From Yarrowia lipolytica (taxonomy: Eukaryota; Ascomycota; Dipodascomycetes; Dipodascales), in assembly GCF_001761485.1 (NCBI RefSeq), contig NC_090774.1, positions 1,736,001 through 1,800,000 on the forward strand: 64,000 bases of DNA, written 5' to 3'. Of the stretch, positions 28,458 through 40,984 are shown one piece after another (position 1 is the first letter of the stretch; each line of letters opens with the position of its first letter). A program made the translations under genes and the position numbers. The notes below the pieces were generated by a model. It made no database searches and was not told the DNA's origin. It saw only the letters and a list, made by a program, of their open reading frames with translations.

Positions 28458-29438
28458 ATGCCCTCAGCTACTACCCCCACCTACTCGGTGGACGATCTCA
28501 TCGGACCCTGCAGACTGACCCTCGGCACCATCGAATTCATCCACGGAGGCTACGTCCAAGTGGACAAGAAGGACGTGTTCCACGAGCAGATTTACCACAA
28601 TACAAAAACCTTCATCAAGAAGGACGGCGCCGTCAAGATCATTGAGGCCAACAAGTACGCCCCCGGCCCTGCAGTAAGCCACCATGCCGTGGTGCTGGAA
28701 GACAAGATCATTGTCTTTGGAGGCTACTACCGAAAGAGCCACTGGTTCGAGAACAGAGACAACTCCATTTTTGTGTTTGACAACAAGACCGAGCAGTGGG
28801 TGGACGCCAAAATGGTCCATTTCCATGAGAAGTTCAGCATTCCCGAGAACATTCCTAACAGCGATTTGGACACTCCTCGAATCTACATTGGAACTCGACG
28901 ACAGCTCAACAACATGAAGCAGTGCGAGGAACATTGTGTCAGCCAGCCAAACGGCCACTCTCTTCACGATTACCAAATCACCGCCAACAACAAGGACCTG
29001 GATGATGTCGTCAAGGTTGGTGTCTTCTCCTCCAAGCTCTCCGAATTTCCCAAGTTGCTTGATAACATGGATAACGTCTCCAAAACAATCCATATCGACC
29101 AGCCTGCCGAATGGGTGGAAGCTTTCCAACAGTATACTCTCACTGGAGTTGTTCCTGACAACTTTGACCAGCTCTGTGGCCTTCTGATCATGGCCAAGAC
29201 TTACGAAATTGAAGATCTCAAGGTGAAGGCCACCGAGAAGCTGCTCTCTATGGATCCCCCCTGTGCCTCCTCGGCCATTGTTGGATGGTACAGAGCCTAC
29301 TGTGCAGGCAACCGCAAGATTCGCAACAAAATCGCCAAGGACTGCTTGAAATTTGGCAAGGAATGTGCCGGTAAGGAGATGGAGATGCTCCAGACCCAAG
29401 GATTGCTCGTGGACTTCACCAGCGACATGTTTGCCTAA
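28458..29438 (+). CDS. Kelch-motif / BTB-like domain protein of unknown function
   Basis: A 326-residue protein. The N-terminal part has a single clear kelch-like blade (SHHAVVLEDKIIVFGGYYRKS, FVFDNKTEQWVDAKMV). The C-terminal half resembles the second part of a BTB/POZ domain followed by a BACK-like helical segment: a strand/helix block HIDQPAEWVEAFQQYTLTG, then VPDNFDQLCGLLIMAKTYEIEDLK and a helical tail. Such proteins often act as adaptors, for example of Cul3 ligases, but a complete BTB fold is not demonstrable by eye. Translation is taken from the ATG at 28458 (CAACCATGCC); 49 further codons are open upstream and do not extend the domain. No neighbour suggests a role. Confidence 0.75.
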   Translation: MPSATTPTYSVDDLIGPCRLTLGTIEFIHGGYVQVDKKDVFHEQIYHNTKTFIKKDGAVKIIEANKYAPGPAVSHHAVVLEDKIIVFGGYYRKSHWFENRDNSIFVFDNKTEQWVDAKMVHFHEKFSIPENIPNSDLDTPRIYIGTRRQLNNMKQCEEHCVSQPNGHSLHDYQITANNKDLDDVVKVGVFSSKLSEFPKLLDNMDNVSKTIHIDQPAEWVEAFQQYTLTGVVPDNFDQLCGLLIMAKTYEIEDLKVKATEKLLSMDPPCASSAIVGWYRAYCAGNRKIRNKIAKDCLKFGKECAGKEMEMLQTQGLLVDFTSDMFA

Positions 29439-29557
29439 CTCTTCTCTACATAATTACCATTAATTTATACATCTGACTCGATAAAATACTCGTTTTCGTG
29501 TGAGTTGTTTTCAAAATGACATTATGATTAGTAATAAATAGATACATAAATAGCACC

Positions 29558-32500
29558 TTACTGCTTCTTTCGTCGCCAGCGGACCTTGGACGCAATCTTG
29601 TATCGCACGCCAGGAACTCGAAGAACGTAGTAGAGCATAAAGGTGGCACAAACGTTGAAGATGGGATAGGCAAACACAATGCCAAAGTTTCGCCATCGGT
29701 CTCCATAGAAAATGGAGGCATTGTCGAGGTAGGCATCAGCGTTCTCGATGGGGCAATAGTGACACATGTCGGTGGCAGTTTCATTGAGCAGGTAGCCCTT
29801 GAAGATGCCAGCATTGTCCAGGAAGGGTTTCATGTACTGTGCACAAGAGTTGCCCTTGAGAGGCTTGAACTGCAAAATCTCATGTTGCGAACATGTCACC
29901 TTTCCTCCGGCCAAACCAGTGGCCATGAAACCGCCAATGAAGTATGTCAGAGGCGACGCTCGGTACATGAAGATCCAGAATCCAGGCATGGACTCCTTCG
30001 TGGCCAGCACACCACAGAACATAAGACAGAAGGAGAAGAGCAGGTATGCAAAGTTGGCTGCCGTCTCGTGGTTGTTGAACATGACACCAATCATGTGAGC
30101 GTAGGTAGAGTCGTAAATGAAGAAGACCAGCAGGAAGAGGAAGTAGAGAGCTCCTCGCTCCTGTGTCTGGTGGTTCTCAGCCGCAATTCGATAGAATCCA
30201 ATGGGGTAGTACATGCAGAAGAAGACGACAACCGCCACGATAATCTGCCAGGGAAGCTCCGCGAGCATATTTCCGCCGAGGAACACCTGCCACGAGTAAG
30301 TCTTGGAAGCACGCTCTCGAGCCTCGTACAAGTCTCGCTGAATCATGAAAAGAGGCATAATCTGCTCGGCAACTGTGGTGAAAATCAGGAACATGAGGAA
30401 AATACTAAACATTTGGTTCTGAAGACCCTGAATGTCTCGAGCCGACTTGTAGAAGGAGAAACCAATGAACAGAGCACAACCAATACACAGAGTCATCTTG
30501 GACCACAGATAGGAGGGAGTTCGCCAGTGGAACTGCAGCAGTCGCTTGGTAACGTAGTACAGCTGGGTCCACTGAGACACGGCGAAATCAGTGTCTTCTC
30601 CTCCAACTGCAAGAGCTGCCTGAGAGTCAGCGTTGAATGCAAGACGCATATCATCGAGTTCCTCACGCTGTTGTCGTCGAAGCTGGGAGTATCGCCAGAC
30701 TGAGGGCCAGTCCTTCTTGGCCCGGGAACCAGGAGCAGCACCAATTACCTCCAGCATCCATTCGGCAGGGTTGCCGTTATCAGGACAAGGGTCAGCACCG
30801 TTACTTTCAAAGTATTCAATGAGCAGAGACGCCTTATCACCGAGGTCTCCGTAGTACACTGTCTTTCCACCGGCTGCCAGGAACAGAAGTCGATCAAACT
30901 CTTGGAACAGAATGGCAGAGGGCTGATGGATGGTACACAGGATAGCCTGACCGTTGGCAGCCAGCTTTTTGAGCAGAGAGACGATAGACCAAGCAGTCTG
31001 GGAATCCAGACCGGAGGTAGGCTCATCCAGGAAAAGCAGCAGCTCGGGCTTGGCAGCAAGCTCGACGCCGATAGTCAGACGCTTTCGCTGTTCCACGTTA
31101 AGACCTTCACCAGGAACACCAACAACGGCATCAGCGTAAGAATCCATCTCAAGAATAGAAATGACCTCATCGACGTAAGCCAGCTTGTCAGCTCGAGACA
31201 CAGAAGAGGGCTGTCGCAACAGAGCTGAGAACTCGAGGGACTCACGAACAGTGGCAGTGGCAGTATGCAAATCCTGCTGTTGAACGTATCCGGTCTTTCG
31301 CTGGAAAGAGGCGTTTCGCTGCTGGCCATTGACCAACATGTCTCCATGAACAATACCAGTGGATTTTCGATCAGCCAGCACATCAAGAAGAGTAGTCTTT
31401 CCAGCACCAGAAGCTCCCATGAGAGCGGTGAGGGTACCGGGCTTCACGTAACCGTCGATATGGTCCAGCAATCGCTTGTTCTCACCAGCAACCTTGATAT
31501 CGTAGCAAACATCGGTCCATTGGAACACTCCAGAGTGCTGCAAGTTAGATTTGGACGAGTTGAGAGACAGGTTGGTGCGAACCTTGGTGGGAATGTAGTT
31601 TGTGTCATCACCAACTGTGGGGGGCATGTGAACAGTGTCTCCATGAGGGGGCTCGTACCCACCAGTAATACCGGGGGTGCCAGGAGTGTTGTACTGAGCT
31701 GGGGTGGCGGGAGTAGTGTACTGAGCTGGAGTGGCAGGGGTGAAGTTCACCTGGGGCGCGGGAGTCGTGTAGTTGATGTCGTCTCCAACGGTAGGCGGTT
31801 GGTGAATAGTGTCTCCATGGGGGGGCACATATGTAAAACCGGGAGTCATCATGCCTGCGGGTGACATGGGACCAGGCGTCATCATTTGCTGACCGGGAGA
31901 GAACATTTGCTGACCGGGAGAAAGCATGCCACCAGGAGTCATGGGGACATGCATCATAGGAGCGGGAGTCATGGGAGCCTGCTGGGCGTACCGAGAAGGG
32001 GGAATCTGAGCCTGGATGGGTTGCTGGTAAGAGTACGTCGAGTGGTTGTCGCCGAGGTTTTGGTCCAAGTTGTGGTCGCCGAGGTTGTCTCCAAGCTCAA
32101 CGTCTTGGAATCGTTTGTCAGGCTTGGCCTTGAGGTTCTTTCGATGCTGGGATCGCTTGAACAGCAGAACCTCACCCTTGGACTGGGCCATGGTCACGTA
32201 CTCGGCAGCAAGCAGGTAGACGCCGCAGAAAAAGCCAGCAAAGGCCCACAGAATGCCCAGGTTTCGCCACAGGTGTCCACTCTCGTACTTGTAGGCCGTG
32301 CTGATGAACACGGAGCCATCGACGTAGTCCTGGCCGAGCTTGGCGCCGATAGCCACACAAGACTTGGACTCAGCGGGCACAGAGTTGTAGAAAGACCGGG
32401 AAGGAACGTAAAGTCCACAAGGGAACCTTCTGTTTCGGAACTCGTTCACCATTACTGCCTCAAACGCATAAGCAACAGGATTGAGGTAATTCATCCATCG

Positions 32501-34860
32501 GGCCCATCCATGCATGTAATCGACGGGAAGCGTGAAACCAGTGTAAATAACCAGTGCCAAAACTAGCACAGAGGCGGGGGCCAGAGCCTGTTCCATAGTC
32601 TTGGTGACAGAAGCAGTGAACCGGAAAATCATGGACATTGCCATGGTACAGGTGAACGAAAAGAGCAGGAAGATGAAGAAGGCACCCGGGGTTCGTCTCA
32701 GGTTAGTCATGAAGTAAAGAGCGAGGTTGACTGAAATCAGAGTTGCCAGTTTGGTCGGTAAATCAACCAACATTGACGCGATTGATTCTGCAAAGGGATG
32801 GTACAATGCATATCGTTTGTGTTTCTCAATCAGTGGTCGCTGTCCGTACAGCACGAAAATCTCCAAAACGGAGGCCATAGCGTTCAGCAACATGGCCAAG
32901 AAAAGCAGGGCAGATCGCGAGAAGAAGGCATCAGTCGACTCTCGCAAATTATAGTACATTGATGCCAGAATGAGGGCCATGATGAAGTTACCAATGATGG
33001 TCATCAGCGTCATGGACAAGTCTCCTCTCACCAACAAGAAGCCTCTCCAGAGACACAGACGAACCTGCATGGGCCAGGAGAGCAGATATGGCGACGACAG
33101 ACGGGTATTTCGGGCCTGAGACTCCTTTCGGAGCTTCATGAACTCGACATAACCCTGACCACCAAGAGGATGAGTGGTATTGAATCGGTCGATGTTGTAA
33201 ACTAACAGAGCGTGTGTTCGGGACGATCTCCATCGAGACTCAAACTCCTCGGGAGTTCGAGGCACGAGCTTCTCCCATCCAGCCTTGATTCTTCGCTCGA
33301 CAGGGTTTGTAAGGGAGGTCAGAAAATCACCAGTGGTCTGGCGATGGGCTCGCTCGAATCCCAGACCCTCAAAGTATGATGTGGCCTCTCCGGCCTTACC
33401 GAAGAAGATTTGTCGTCCCTCGTACAGCAGACACACCTTGTCGAACATGTCGTAGGCCTCCTGGGAAGCCTGGTACAGAGACACAAACATGGAGGCGCCT
33501 GTCATCTGGGCGGAAAGTCGCAGAGATCGAATGAATTCGGTGGCGTTCGCAGCATCCAGACCTCGAGTGGAGTTATCCCAGCACTGTAGAGGCGCTCCGC
33601 AGACGACGGACTCGGCAATAGAGACTCGTTTTCTCTCTCCACCGGAGACTCCACGCACTAGATCGGATCCAACCTTGGTGTTGATTGTGTGAGACAGACC
33701 GAGAGTGGCCATGGTAACATCTCGGGTGTGACGAGCATACTGCTCTCGGGTCACTCCCAGCACTCGGTTTCGGGGAGTTCGGGCTAGAGCCGCAAACATG
33801 AGGGTCTGTCCGACCGTCAAGTGAGGGAAATGGATATCGTGTTCAGCATTGTAGACAATTTCTCCTCGGCAATGCTTTGTCATGACATCTCGTGGTACGC
33901 CTGCGTTAGTAGGGTCATTATTGGTTATTGTTTTTCGCGCTCCGCGGAAATCTGCTTTCTTTGTTCTTGTGTTCTGATTCCCACCTGGTATGATTATCGC
34001 GTACAGAACACTCTATTCGGGTCTAGGTATTAGATACTGGCCGTGTTGGGAGTGATCTGCACTGATTGGAATGTGTGCAACACACAAAAATAATAAAAAA
34101 TAATAAAAATCAGGTGGACACAAAATAACGGCCAACAAGAAAGAATAGACCACCTGGAAGATGTTCATTCAGGTATTTCCATCTCCCTCATAACCTCATA
34201 GCCCCATAATCCCAAATACTCACCCTGATAGTTCCATTGTGTCTCTTCCTCCACATGAAATCCGTACGTCTCGCAAGCAATACTCTTGAGAAATGTAGTG
34301 CATCCTGATCCGGGACGTCCCAGAACTACACAGGTTTCACCTGGAAGCACCAGTCCATCGCACTTGCGCAGAATCTGGATTTTGCTTGTCCGTTTAGCGC
34401 CAATAGCACTTCGCAGCAAATCTCCAGTGGCCACAATGACGTTGAGAAACGTCTTCTGGTAGTCACTGCGACTGCCGTACCCGTAGGCACCCAGGTTCTT
34501 GAACGACACGCCGGCCGTGATTCCCTTACTGTTTCCAAATCGCTCCTTGAGACCCAGCACGGTCTTGATCCACTTTCGCGAGTTGAACTCGCCCGACCAG
34601 GGATCCAGCTCCGGCTCCGCACTGGCCTCCACGTAAGGGTTGACGTCGGGGTTCTCAAAAGACGTCTTCCGCAGCATATCATAGTCGTATTCGTCCTCAT
34701 GCTCTTCTCGAAACTCGTCGTCAAAGGTGTGGTCGAAAATGTATCGCGATTCTCGATGGTGAGGTTTGTGTACCATTCCCTCGGCCAGCGATCTGATCTC
34801 GACATCTAGCGAGTCGAAGTTGCCGACCGACGACACGCCCGACGGGTAGTAGTGCGCCAT
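29558..34860 (-). CDS. Full-size PDR/CDR-type ABC transporter, spliced
   Basis: Spliced as complement(join(29558..33900,34224..34860)), 1659 residues. The 323-bp intron (33901-34223) has the donor GTGAGT and ends ACTAACGCAG, joining N-Y-Q to G-V-P-R-D-V-M. This is a pleiotropic drug resistance ABCG transporter, (NBD-TMD)x2, in the plasma membrane, exporting drugs, sterols or lipids. NBD1 has the fungal degenerate Walker A GRPGSGCTT (about 181-189), signature VSGGERKRVSIAE (about 297) and NSTRGLD. NBD2 has the canonical Walker A GASGAGKTT, the degenerate signature LNVEQRKRL and Walker B LLLFLDEPTSGLD. Six-helix membrane domains follow each NBD. The linker before NBD2 is enlarged and repetitive (finding below), which explains the extra length over the usual 1500 residues. 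Confidence 0.93.
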
Positions 34861-37800
34861 GATTGGTGTTTGCGATAGCTTCTGGAGTGAACTTTCAGGG
34901 GGGCCATTTACTATATATTGGGCTCTTTTTTTTCTGGCCGTGCTCTCTCTTGTTGTTCAGGCTTCAGTCTTTAGGCTTTTTTAGGTGGGAAAGCATTTGC
35001 CTTGTTTCGCAACCTTGTCTGCCCACATAAGCTCTTATGATTTTGCTAGCTTCGTTGTTCTGGCCAAAAATACTGCATTTCCTAAATTCAAACTGGCCTG
35101 GGTGACAGACGATAAGTTGGCGATCTGCGCAAGTTTTAGTTAGGGGTGGAGTAGCACCGGCCAGATTCCCGCCCGAATCTAGGGTGAGTGGATCCGCTTG
35201 CCCATCTGTGCCTGACTAATGCGTTGGTGGGGCTATCAGCCTTGCAACCGCGCGCCTTTAGTGCCCCGCCACCACGCTCGTTAATCACGTTTGGGCCCGA
35301 TTGTTAGGCGTGAGCTTAAAAATGAGAGTGACCGAATTATGCCCGCGTCCTGTGTCGGGGGGGGGGGGGGGCAAGTGCAAGGCCAGAAGGAGGTCTGTAT
35401 GGAGCCGTTGAAAGAAGGGAAAAGACACCAAAGGTCTTTGGCCTACCAAAAAAACATGTGTCTGGACATTGGTCACCCTCCAAATACGGTCCCCTAGGGC
35501 CCCTATAGCCGTCGCTTATCGCCACGATCCCACATCAAGGTAGGGTAATCCCCCCATGCCAGCAATTTGTCTGACGTATGGTGCATTTCGCTTGTCACAC
35601 TTACGGTTTTCCCTCTGCACATAGACATTCCACAGCAGGGCATACAAAGTGGTGCCGGGGGGGGGGGGGCGGAAGGGAGGAGGTTTGGACGATAAGTTGT
35701 TCAAGATTACGAGCCCGCATTTGTCCGGACTGCGACAGATGAGCAACTGTTGCCAACTGGGCTGGTGGTCATAACTGGCCCTACTTGGACCGGTCATCAT
35801 GTTTTCACTGATTGCGTTTCAGCCTTGCATTCCAACACTACGCGTTGACTAACCTACTCGGCCTGGCCAACGGTGTGTCCCTACCAGCCCTTTGCTAGAC
35901 ACGGTTGAAGTCCGTTCCAACTGAGCTGAGATTTCTCTGCCCAGACTGCCATGCTACGGTATTTGAACTCGCACTGGAGCTGTAATACACACTGCCCGCA
36001 GCATGAGCCTGCCATTCACGTCAAATGTCTCTTTTCTGCGACACAAGCTCCCATGTCTCACACAAGTGTGGGGTGCAGCCCTTGTAATGAATAATAGCTA
36101 GGGTACAACCCCCCGATACGATATTACGACGCTGACACCAGAAAAAAAAGTCTCTGGAGCGCCGTGGAAGGCTGGGGATGGATCGTGTCATATCCAGGGC
36201 AGCGTTACGGTTTCCCGAGCAGATCGTCGGATTGCCATACGAAGTCCTTCTGTACCCGCGTATGCCGCCTTTTCTTGGTTTTGCTTTCTTGTCTCGATTT
36301 TCTTCTTTCGCTTGTCCCCAAAAATAGCCTTCCCAAGAATGCCAAAATTAAAACTCACACGTTAGAGAGGTATTGAACAGGGCAATATAAGACATGGAGG
36401 AATGTGGTGTACCGCAAACGGCAGCAGGTATTTGCGCGGAGATTCTGGAGATGGCCGTATATTTTAGATGGTTGGAGGATCTGCCGATCACGTGACTCAC
36501 TCAGTCATTTGTTGACAGAACGACTACTGTGCACATGTACACTCTCGTACAGTATGTCCAGTGCACTCTATCTCAATGCCACAATTGAACGTCGATCTGG
36601 CGGGTCTGGCGAGTAATTAACAGGTACGCTACCAGTAAGCGAAAAGCGGAAGCAAGCCTAACGGTACAGTAATGAAGAAAGTGCAACTGGATATACGGTA
36701 AACCTCACCTGATCCGGAAACCACACCGATTGGCACCTACGGTGGCCTGGTACCTACTTCAGTGACAGTCAGTTGCAGTTGAGGATGCAGTTGGCCCTGC
36801 ACTGGGGGGTTCGCTTATTTCTTGGCAAGAATAATTTAAGAAATAATGAGAAGGCTGAGTATTGTCACTGGTGACACCTGAGAGGTTTATTAGTAATTAA
36901 CAGGGTCACACGAGCTCTTAATTACGAAACCAATTAGTCGCTCACAATATGGCTGTCTCGGAAGGCCTGAAAATTATGAAACCAAGAAAAATCCACCTCC
37001 ACGGTCCTATCTGACGCATGAGTTGATATCCAATTGTCCAATACCATACACGACTTTGCGGGGCTTTTGGATCTAATCTCCTCCACCACCCACCCTGAAG
37101 TGCTCTCTACTATCTAATTACTCAATATGATCGACAAGAGTGGCCCACGTGGAGTGTGCCTGATCTGCAGTTATTGAACCCTGAGACGGTGGGGTCCGGA
37201 GCAAAGCAAACTATCCCGCGCAGTGGCGGAGCGTTTACAGTTGGGCTAGAGATACTTTGGTACCGGATCTCGGAGGCCCCCAACTTCCTGCTTCCTATTC
37301 CCGCCAGCTTATCGTACCCCACCTCTGCTCAGCCCACCTAGTTCCGATGCAAGGACGACGATCTATGCACCAAAGTTCCATCGGGCTACAAGAACAAGCA
37401 AGACAAATTAAAAAAGACAAAGAAACGGGTGGGGTCAACGGTACGGGAGTGGGGAACACAAACGGGTGGGTCTACGTCGGAGCGTTGTGACATCATGCTT
37501 CACGCCAAATCCCCTGCAAGACAACAGCCTTCTGTGACAGACATGCGGCGGGATTACTGTAACACTTAGTTGCGGGTACTGTAGGAAAGCCAAGTATCCG
37601 AATCCGTACTTGTCGCCTTGGCCATATATCATTATAGTCCAATTCCTATGCACAAAGCTCTCTCTCTGTCTACAATTCACACACAAAATCACAGTATTGT
37701 ACAGGTATACAACCTTCTTCATTATCTACATATCGTCGTTCGACGGGACTCCTCTCACTCAAGGTGAGGGTCTCACAGTGTGAAACGGATTTGACTAGGT

Positions 37801-37893
37801 CAAGTACAAGAGTCTGGCGGTGCTGGGCTTTGCATGTCTCTGTCTGTGGCTGTGTCTGTGTGCGCAGTGCAATGAAGTGCATCTTCATCGCCT
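34861..37893. other. Gene-free gap, 3 kb
   Basis: No convincing gene on either strand. The first part is the ABC transporter promoter. From about 35100 to 36130 the sequence is unusually GC-rich for an intergenic region and holds two long G runs (35357-35371 and 35657-35669). The rest is ordinary AT-rich spacer; ORFs up to 95 codons look random. It may contain strongly decayed coding or mobile sequence that I cannot identify. Confidence 0.5.
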
Positions 37894-39417
37894 CTACTCA
37901 CCCTTCTGCTGTCCAGCCCAGATCTCCTCGGCCTCGACAATACACCGGTTGTTTGCCATCATCTTGTTGATAGTCTCGACATATTCGTCGTACTCGTCAG
38001 AATCGAAGACAATGCCTCCTCCGGCCTGCAGGTACGCAACACCGTCCTTGAGAAGCATAGTTCGAAGAGCAATGCAAGTGTCCATGGCCTCTCCGTTGTA
38101 GCCGAAAGATCCAACGGCACCGGCGTAGACACCTCGCTTCTCCTTCTCAAGCTCTCCAACCAGCTCCATGGCCTTGACCTTGGGGGCACCAGAAACGGTT
38201 CCGGCAGGGAAAATGGATCGGAAGGCGTCGAATCGGGTCTGGTCGGGTCGCAGAACACCAGACACCTGGGAAACGAGATGCTGGACGTGCGAGAAGGTTT
38301 CGACACCCAAAAGCCGATCGACGGAAGTGGATCGAGGATCACATACTCGGTTGACATCGTTTCGGGCCAAATCGACCAGCATGACGTGCTCAGCTCGGTC
38401 CTTCTCAGAGTTGAGAAGCTCCTGAGCCAGCTGGTTATCCTCGGCAGGAGTAGCTCCCCGCTTAACCGTTCCAGCAATGGGATGAGACACAATTCGGCCG
38501 TTCTCAATCTTGACGAGCAGCTCAGGAGAAGCACCAACAAGCTGGAAATCAAGATAGTCAATGTAGAACAGGTAGGGAGAGGGGTTGACGGTTCGCAGGT
38601 GTCTGTAGACGTTGAAGGGATGCAGGTCGGTGGGCCGAGCTACTCGCTGGGAGGGCACGGCCTGGATGATGTCTCCCTTCTTGATTCGCTCCTTAAGAGT
38701 GGTCACGTGCTGTTCGTAACCCTTCTGGCCAATGTTGGAAGTGAAAGTCTTTCCAAGGGTCACGGGTCCCTGGGGGGGCTGGGGAACCTCAGGGGAAGTC
38801 AGCAGGTCTGCGATTCGCTGCACCTCCTTCTTGGCGTCCTCGTAGGCCTTGGTGAGATCGGTGTCGGCCTCAACCTTGACATTGGTGATAACCTGGAGTC
38901 GCTGGTAGACGTGGTCAAAGGCCACAATGGTGTCGTAGAGCATGAGGGCACTTTCGGGGACCTCCAGGACGTCCTTGAGATCTCGCTTGGTTCGGGGCTC
39001 GAAGTACTTGATGCAGTCGTACGAAATGTATCCGATGGCTCCTCCACAAAGAGTGGGGACGCCGGGGGTCTGGAACTGTCGGTACTGGTCGAGTTCAGAC
39101 TCCAGCAGGTTGAGCGGATCAACGTCAGGTCCATGGGGAGCACCAGTCTTGATCATCTTCCGGGGATTAGATCCAATGAAAGAGTAACGGGACAGATGCT
39201 TACCACCGAGGGCAGACTCGAACAGGAACGAGGGACTTCGGTTGGGGTCATCCAGACGAGCCAACTTGAGGTAGGCAGTATGAGGAGTCAGGGCCTCAGC
39301 ATCCACATAGGCGAAAACGGGATAGAGGTTGTCGGGAAGAGTCTCCTTGGTGGCGGCGGCTCGGTTGTCGGCCACGATGGTCTGAAGAGCCTCTAGAGTG
39401 GGTCTGAGTTGGATCAT
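37894..39417 (-). CDS. TRP2: Anthranilate synthase component I
   Basis: The 507-residue product catalyses the first tryptophan-specific step, chorismate plus ammonia to anthranilate, normally with the glutamine amidotransferase/IGPS partner Trp3. The N-terminal regulatory block SPSFLFESALGGKHLSRYSFIG contains the SFLFES segment implicated in tryptophan feedback inhibition. The catalytic domain shows GDIIQAVPSQR, PYLFYIDYLDFQLVGASPELLV, HPIAGTVKRG, LLNSEKDRAEHVMLVDLARND, FSHVQHLVSQVSG, PAGTVSGAPKVKAMEL and LQAGGGIVFDSD, all typical. Length matches yeast Trp2. A Gcn4-type TGACTC lies 62 bp upstream of the ATG. It is intronless. Confidence 0.97.
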   Translation of the reverse strand: MIQLRPTLEALQTIVADNRAAATKETLPDNLYPVFAYVDAEALTPHTAYLKLARLDDPNRSPSFLFESALGGKHLSRYSFIGSNPRKMIKTGAPHGPDVDPLNLLESELDQYRQFQTPGVPTLCGGAIGYISYDCIKYFEPRTKRDLKDVLEVPESALMLYDTIVAFDHVYQRLQVITNVKVEADTDLTKAYEDAKKEVQRIADLLTSPEVPQPPQGPVTLGKTFTSNIGQKGYEQHVTTLKERIKKGDIIQAVPSQRVARPTDLHPFNVYRHLRTVNPSPYLFYIDYLDFQLVGASPELLVKIENGRIVSHPIAGTVKRGATPAEDNQLAQELLNSEKDRAEHVMLVDLARNDVNRVCDPRSTSVDRLLGVETFSHVQHLVSQVSGVLRPDQTRFDAFRSIFPAGTVSGAPKVKAMELVGELEKEKRGVYAGAVGSFGYNGEAMDTCIALRTMLLKDGVAYLQAGGGIVFDSDEYDEYVETINKMMANNRCIVEAEEIWAGQQKGE

Positions 39418-40132
39418 TGTGGAGTAAGTGAAGCCGTTGAGCTGTCGGTGTTACAACGCACGTTTTACTGGTACCGGATGACTCTATGTCGAGGAAAGTT
39501 TCATACACACAAATTTCAAATAGGGTTATGGTATGAATCACTAAGCTACTGGTAAGGGGACTGCGGCTATACACTGTTAGTGGAGAGCTAAGGTAGAGGC
39601 GTTAGTGGCGCTAGTGGGGGCTCCGTGGGGGGGACTTTGTTGTGTGTGTGAGCTGTTGGTGAGATTCTCCATGATGTCTACTGCTCTGTCTTTTCATTGC
39701 AGATGTGGGGTTATGCAAGCGTGGTCACTGGGTGTACTGAAATTGTGTTGATGTAGCATTGTATTGGGGAATTTGCAATACTAGTAGTATCGTCAGTACA
39801 AGTGTGTTATGAACTACTATTGGGTAGTCTGGTAACAGTATGTACTGTTGCCCGAAAAAAAACCCTTGGGTTACCCAGTGGTTGTTCATTGTGGTCATGT
39901 AATCGTTATTGGGCTGTATTCACCTCTCGTTCGACCTTGCCACATCAGCTCTTCTCCTTTGTATCTTGTAGATGTCATTTTCTCCTCTAAAAAGACAAAA
40001 AGTCCAACTAAAACTCTTGGTTTTCTAGTTGGGACAGCTGCATAAAATATGCACTCTGGTTGTGTCACACCAAACATTTATTTACACCACTTTAATCAAC
40101 CCATCCACTACTCTGCCATCACCCACCCAACA
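39418..40132. other. Intergenic, 0.7 kb, divergent TRP2/YNG2
   Basis: Shared promoter region. It contains the TGACTC above, two GTTAGTGG repeats near 39568 and 39600, and a palindromic ACAGTATGTACTGT at 39835-39848. No gene seen. Confidence 0.6.
39479..39484. promoter_or_regulatory. Candidate Gcn4 site of TRP2
   Basis: TGACTC (core of the general amino-acid control element TGACTCA) lies 62-67 bp upstream of the TRP2 start. A 6-bp match is weak on its own; the support comes from the pathway and the position. Confidence 0.3.
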
Positions 40133-40984
40133 ATGGACGCAGCGTCGGTACTCGACCAATACGTCCAGGACCTGGCGAACCTGCCGTCCGAGGTCGCACA
40201 CATCCTCGAAGAGGTCCGAGACAAGGATCTCAAGTTCTATGAGACCCGCAAGCGCATCCAACAACGCGACAACCAGATTCACAAATTCATCAGAGCAAAT
40301 GGCTCCCTGGCAGAAAACCCAAAGGAGCAGGCGGCATACCCCAAAATACGCCAGGACTTCCAGACCGCCATGGAGCTTCAGGACGAGAAATGCACTCTGG
40401 CAGCACAGGCGCTGACCCTAGTGGCAAAACACGTCAAGAAACTGAATGACGACATCGACAAGCTGGATGCCGAGGGTCTGTTGGGTGGCGCGCCACCACA
40501 GAAACCTATTTCAGCCAACAGATCGCGTGCCACGTCATCAGCCACTCCTGCACCGGAACCCCCATCCCGAAACTACACAAGAGACAGAGCCAACAGTCGA
40601 AGAGGCGGTTCTCCAGCGGCCAGTCGGTCTTCTACTCCTGGAACACGACCGCCAAAGAAGCGAGCGACTGACAAGAATAACGAGGCTGCATCTATGAGCA
40701 AGGAGTCGTCTGTGGGTGCCTCTGAGCAGCTCCGAAACATGCCTGAGACGGTGGCGGTGGGATCTCTGGATGCTGCTATTCGAGCCGGACCTGGGGAAGA
40801 TGACGAGGTGCTCTACTGTTTCTGTCAGCAGCCGTCATTCGGAGAAATGGTTGCTTGTGATAACGATGACTGTCAGTACGAATGGTTCCATTACGACTGT
40901 GTGGGTCTGGCAGAGCCTCCCCAGGGAGTCTGGTTCTGTCCTTCATGCTCCAAGGGACGAAAGGGTGATAAGAAGAAGCGTTAA
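40133..40984 (+). CDS. YNG2: ING-family PHD protein, NuA4 subunit Yng2-like
   Basis: The 283-residue protein has the two-part ING layout. The N-terminal helical ING domain ([48 protein letters not shown]) aligns best with Yng2 of the NuA4 histone H4 acetyltransferase, which also has NLPSE and QIHKFIR. A Ser/Pro/Arg-rich linker with basic clusters ([10 protein letters not shown]) follows. The C-terminal PHD finger is at 228-273 ([35 protein letters not shown]) with all C4HC3 ligands and the H3K4me3-reading aromatic Y/W positions. The ATG at 40133 starts the conserved domain; the frame is open 28 codons upstream. Pho23 or Yng1 are the alternatives. Confidence 0.9.
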
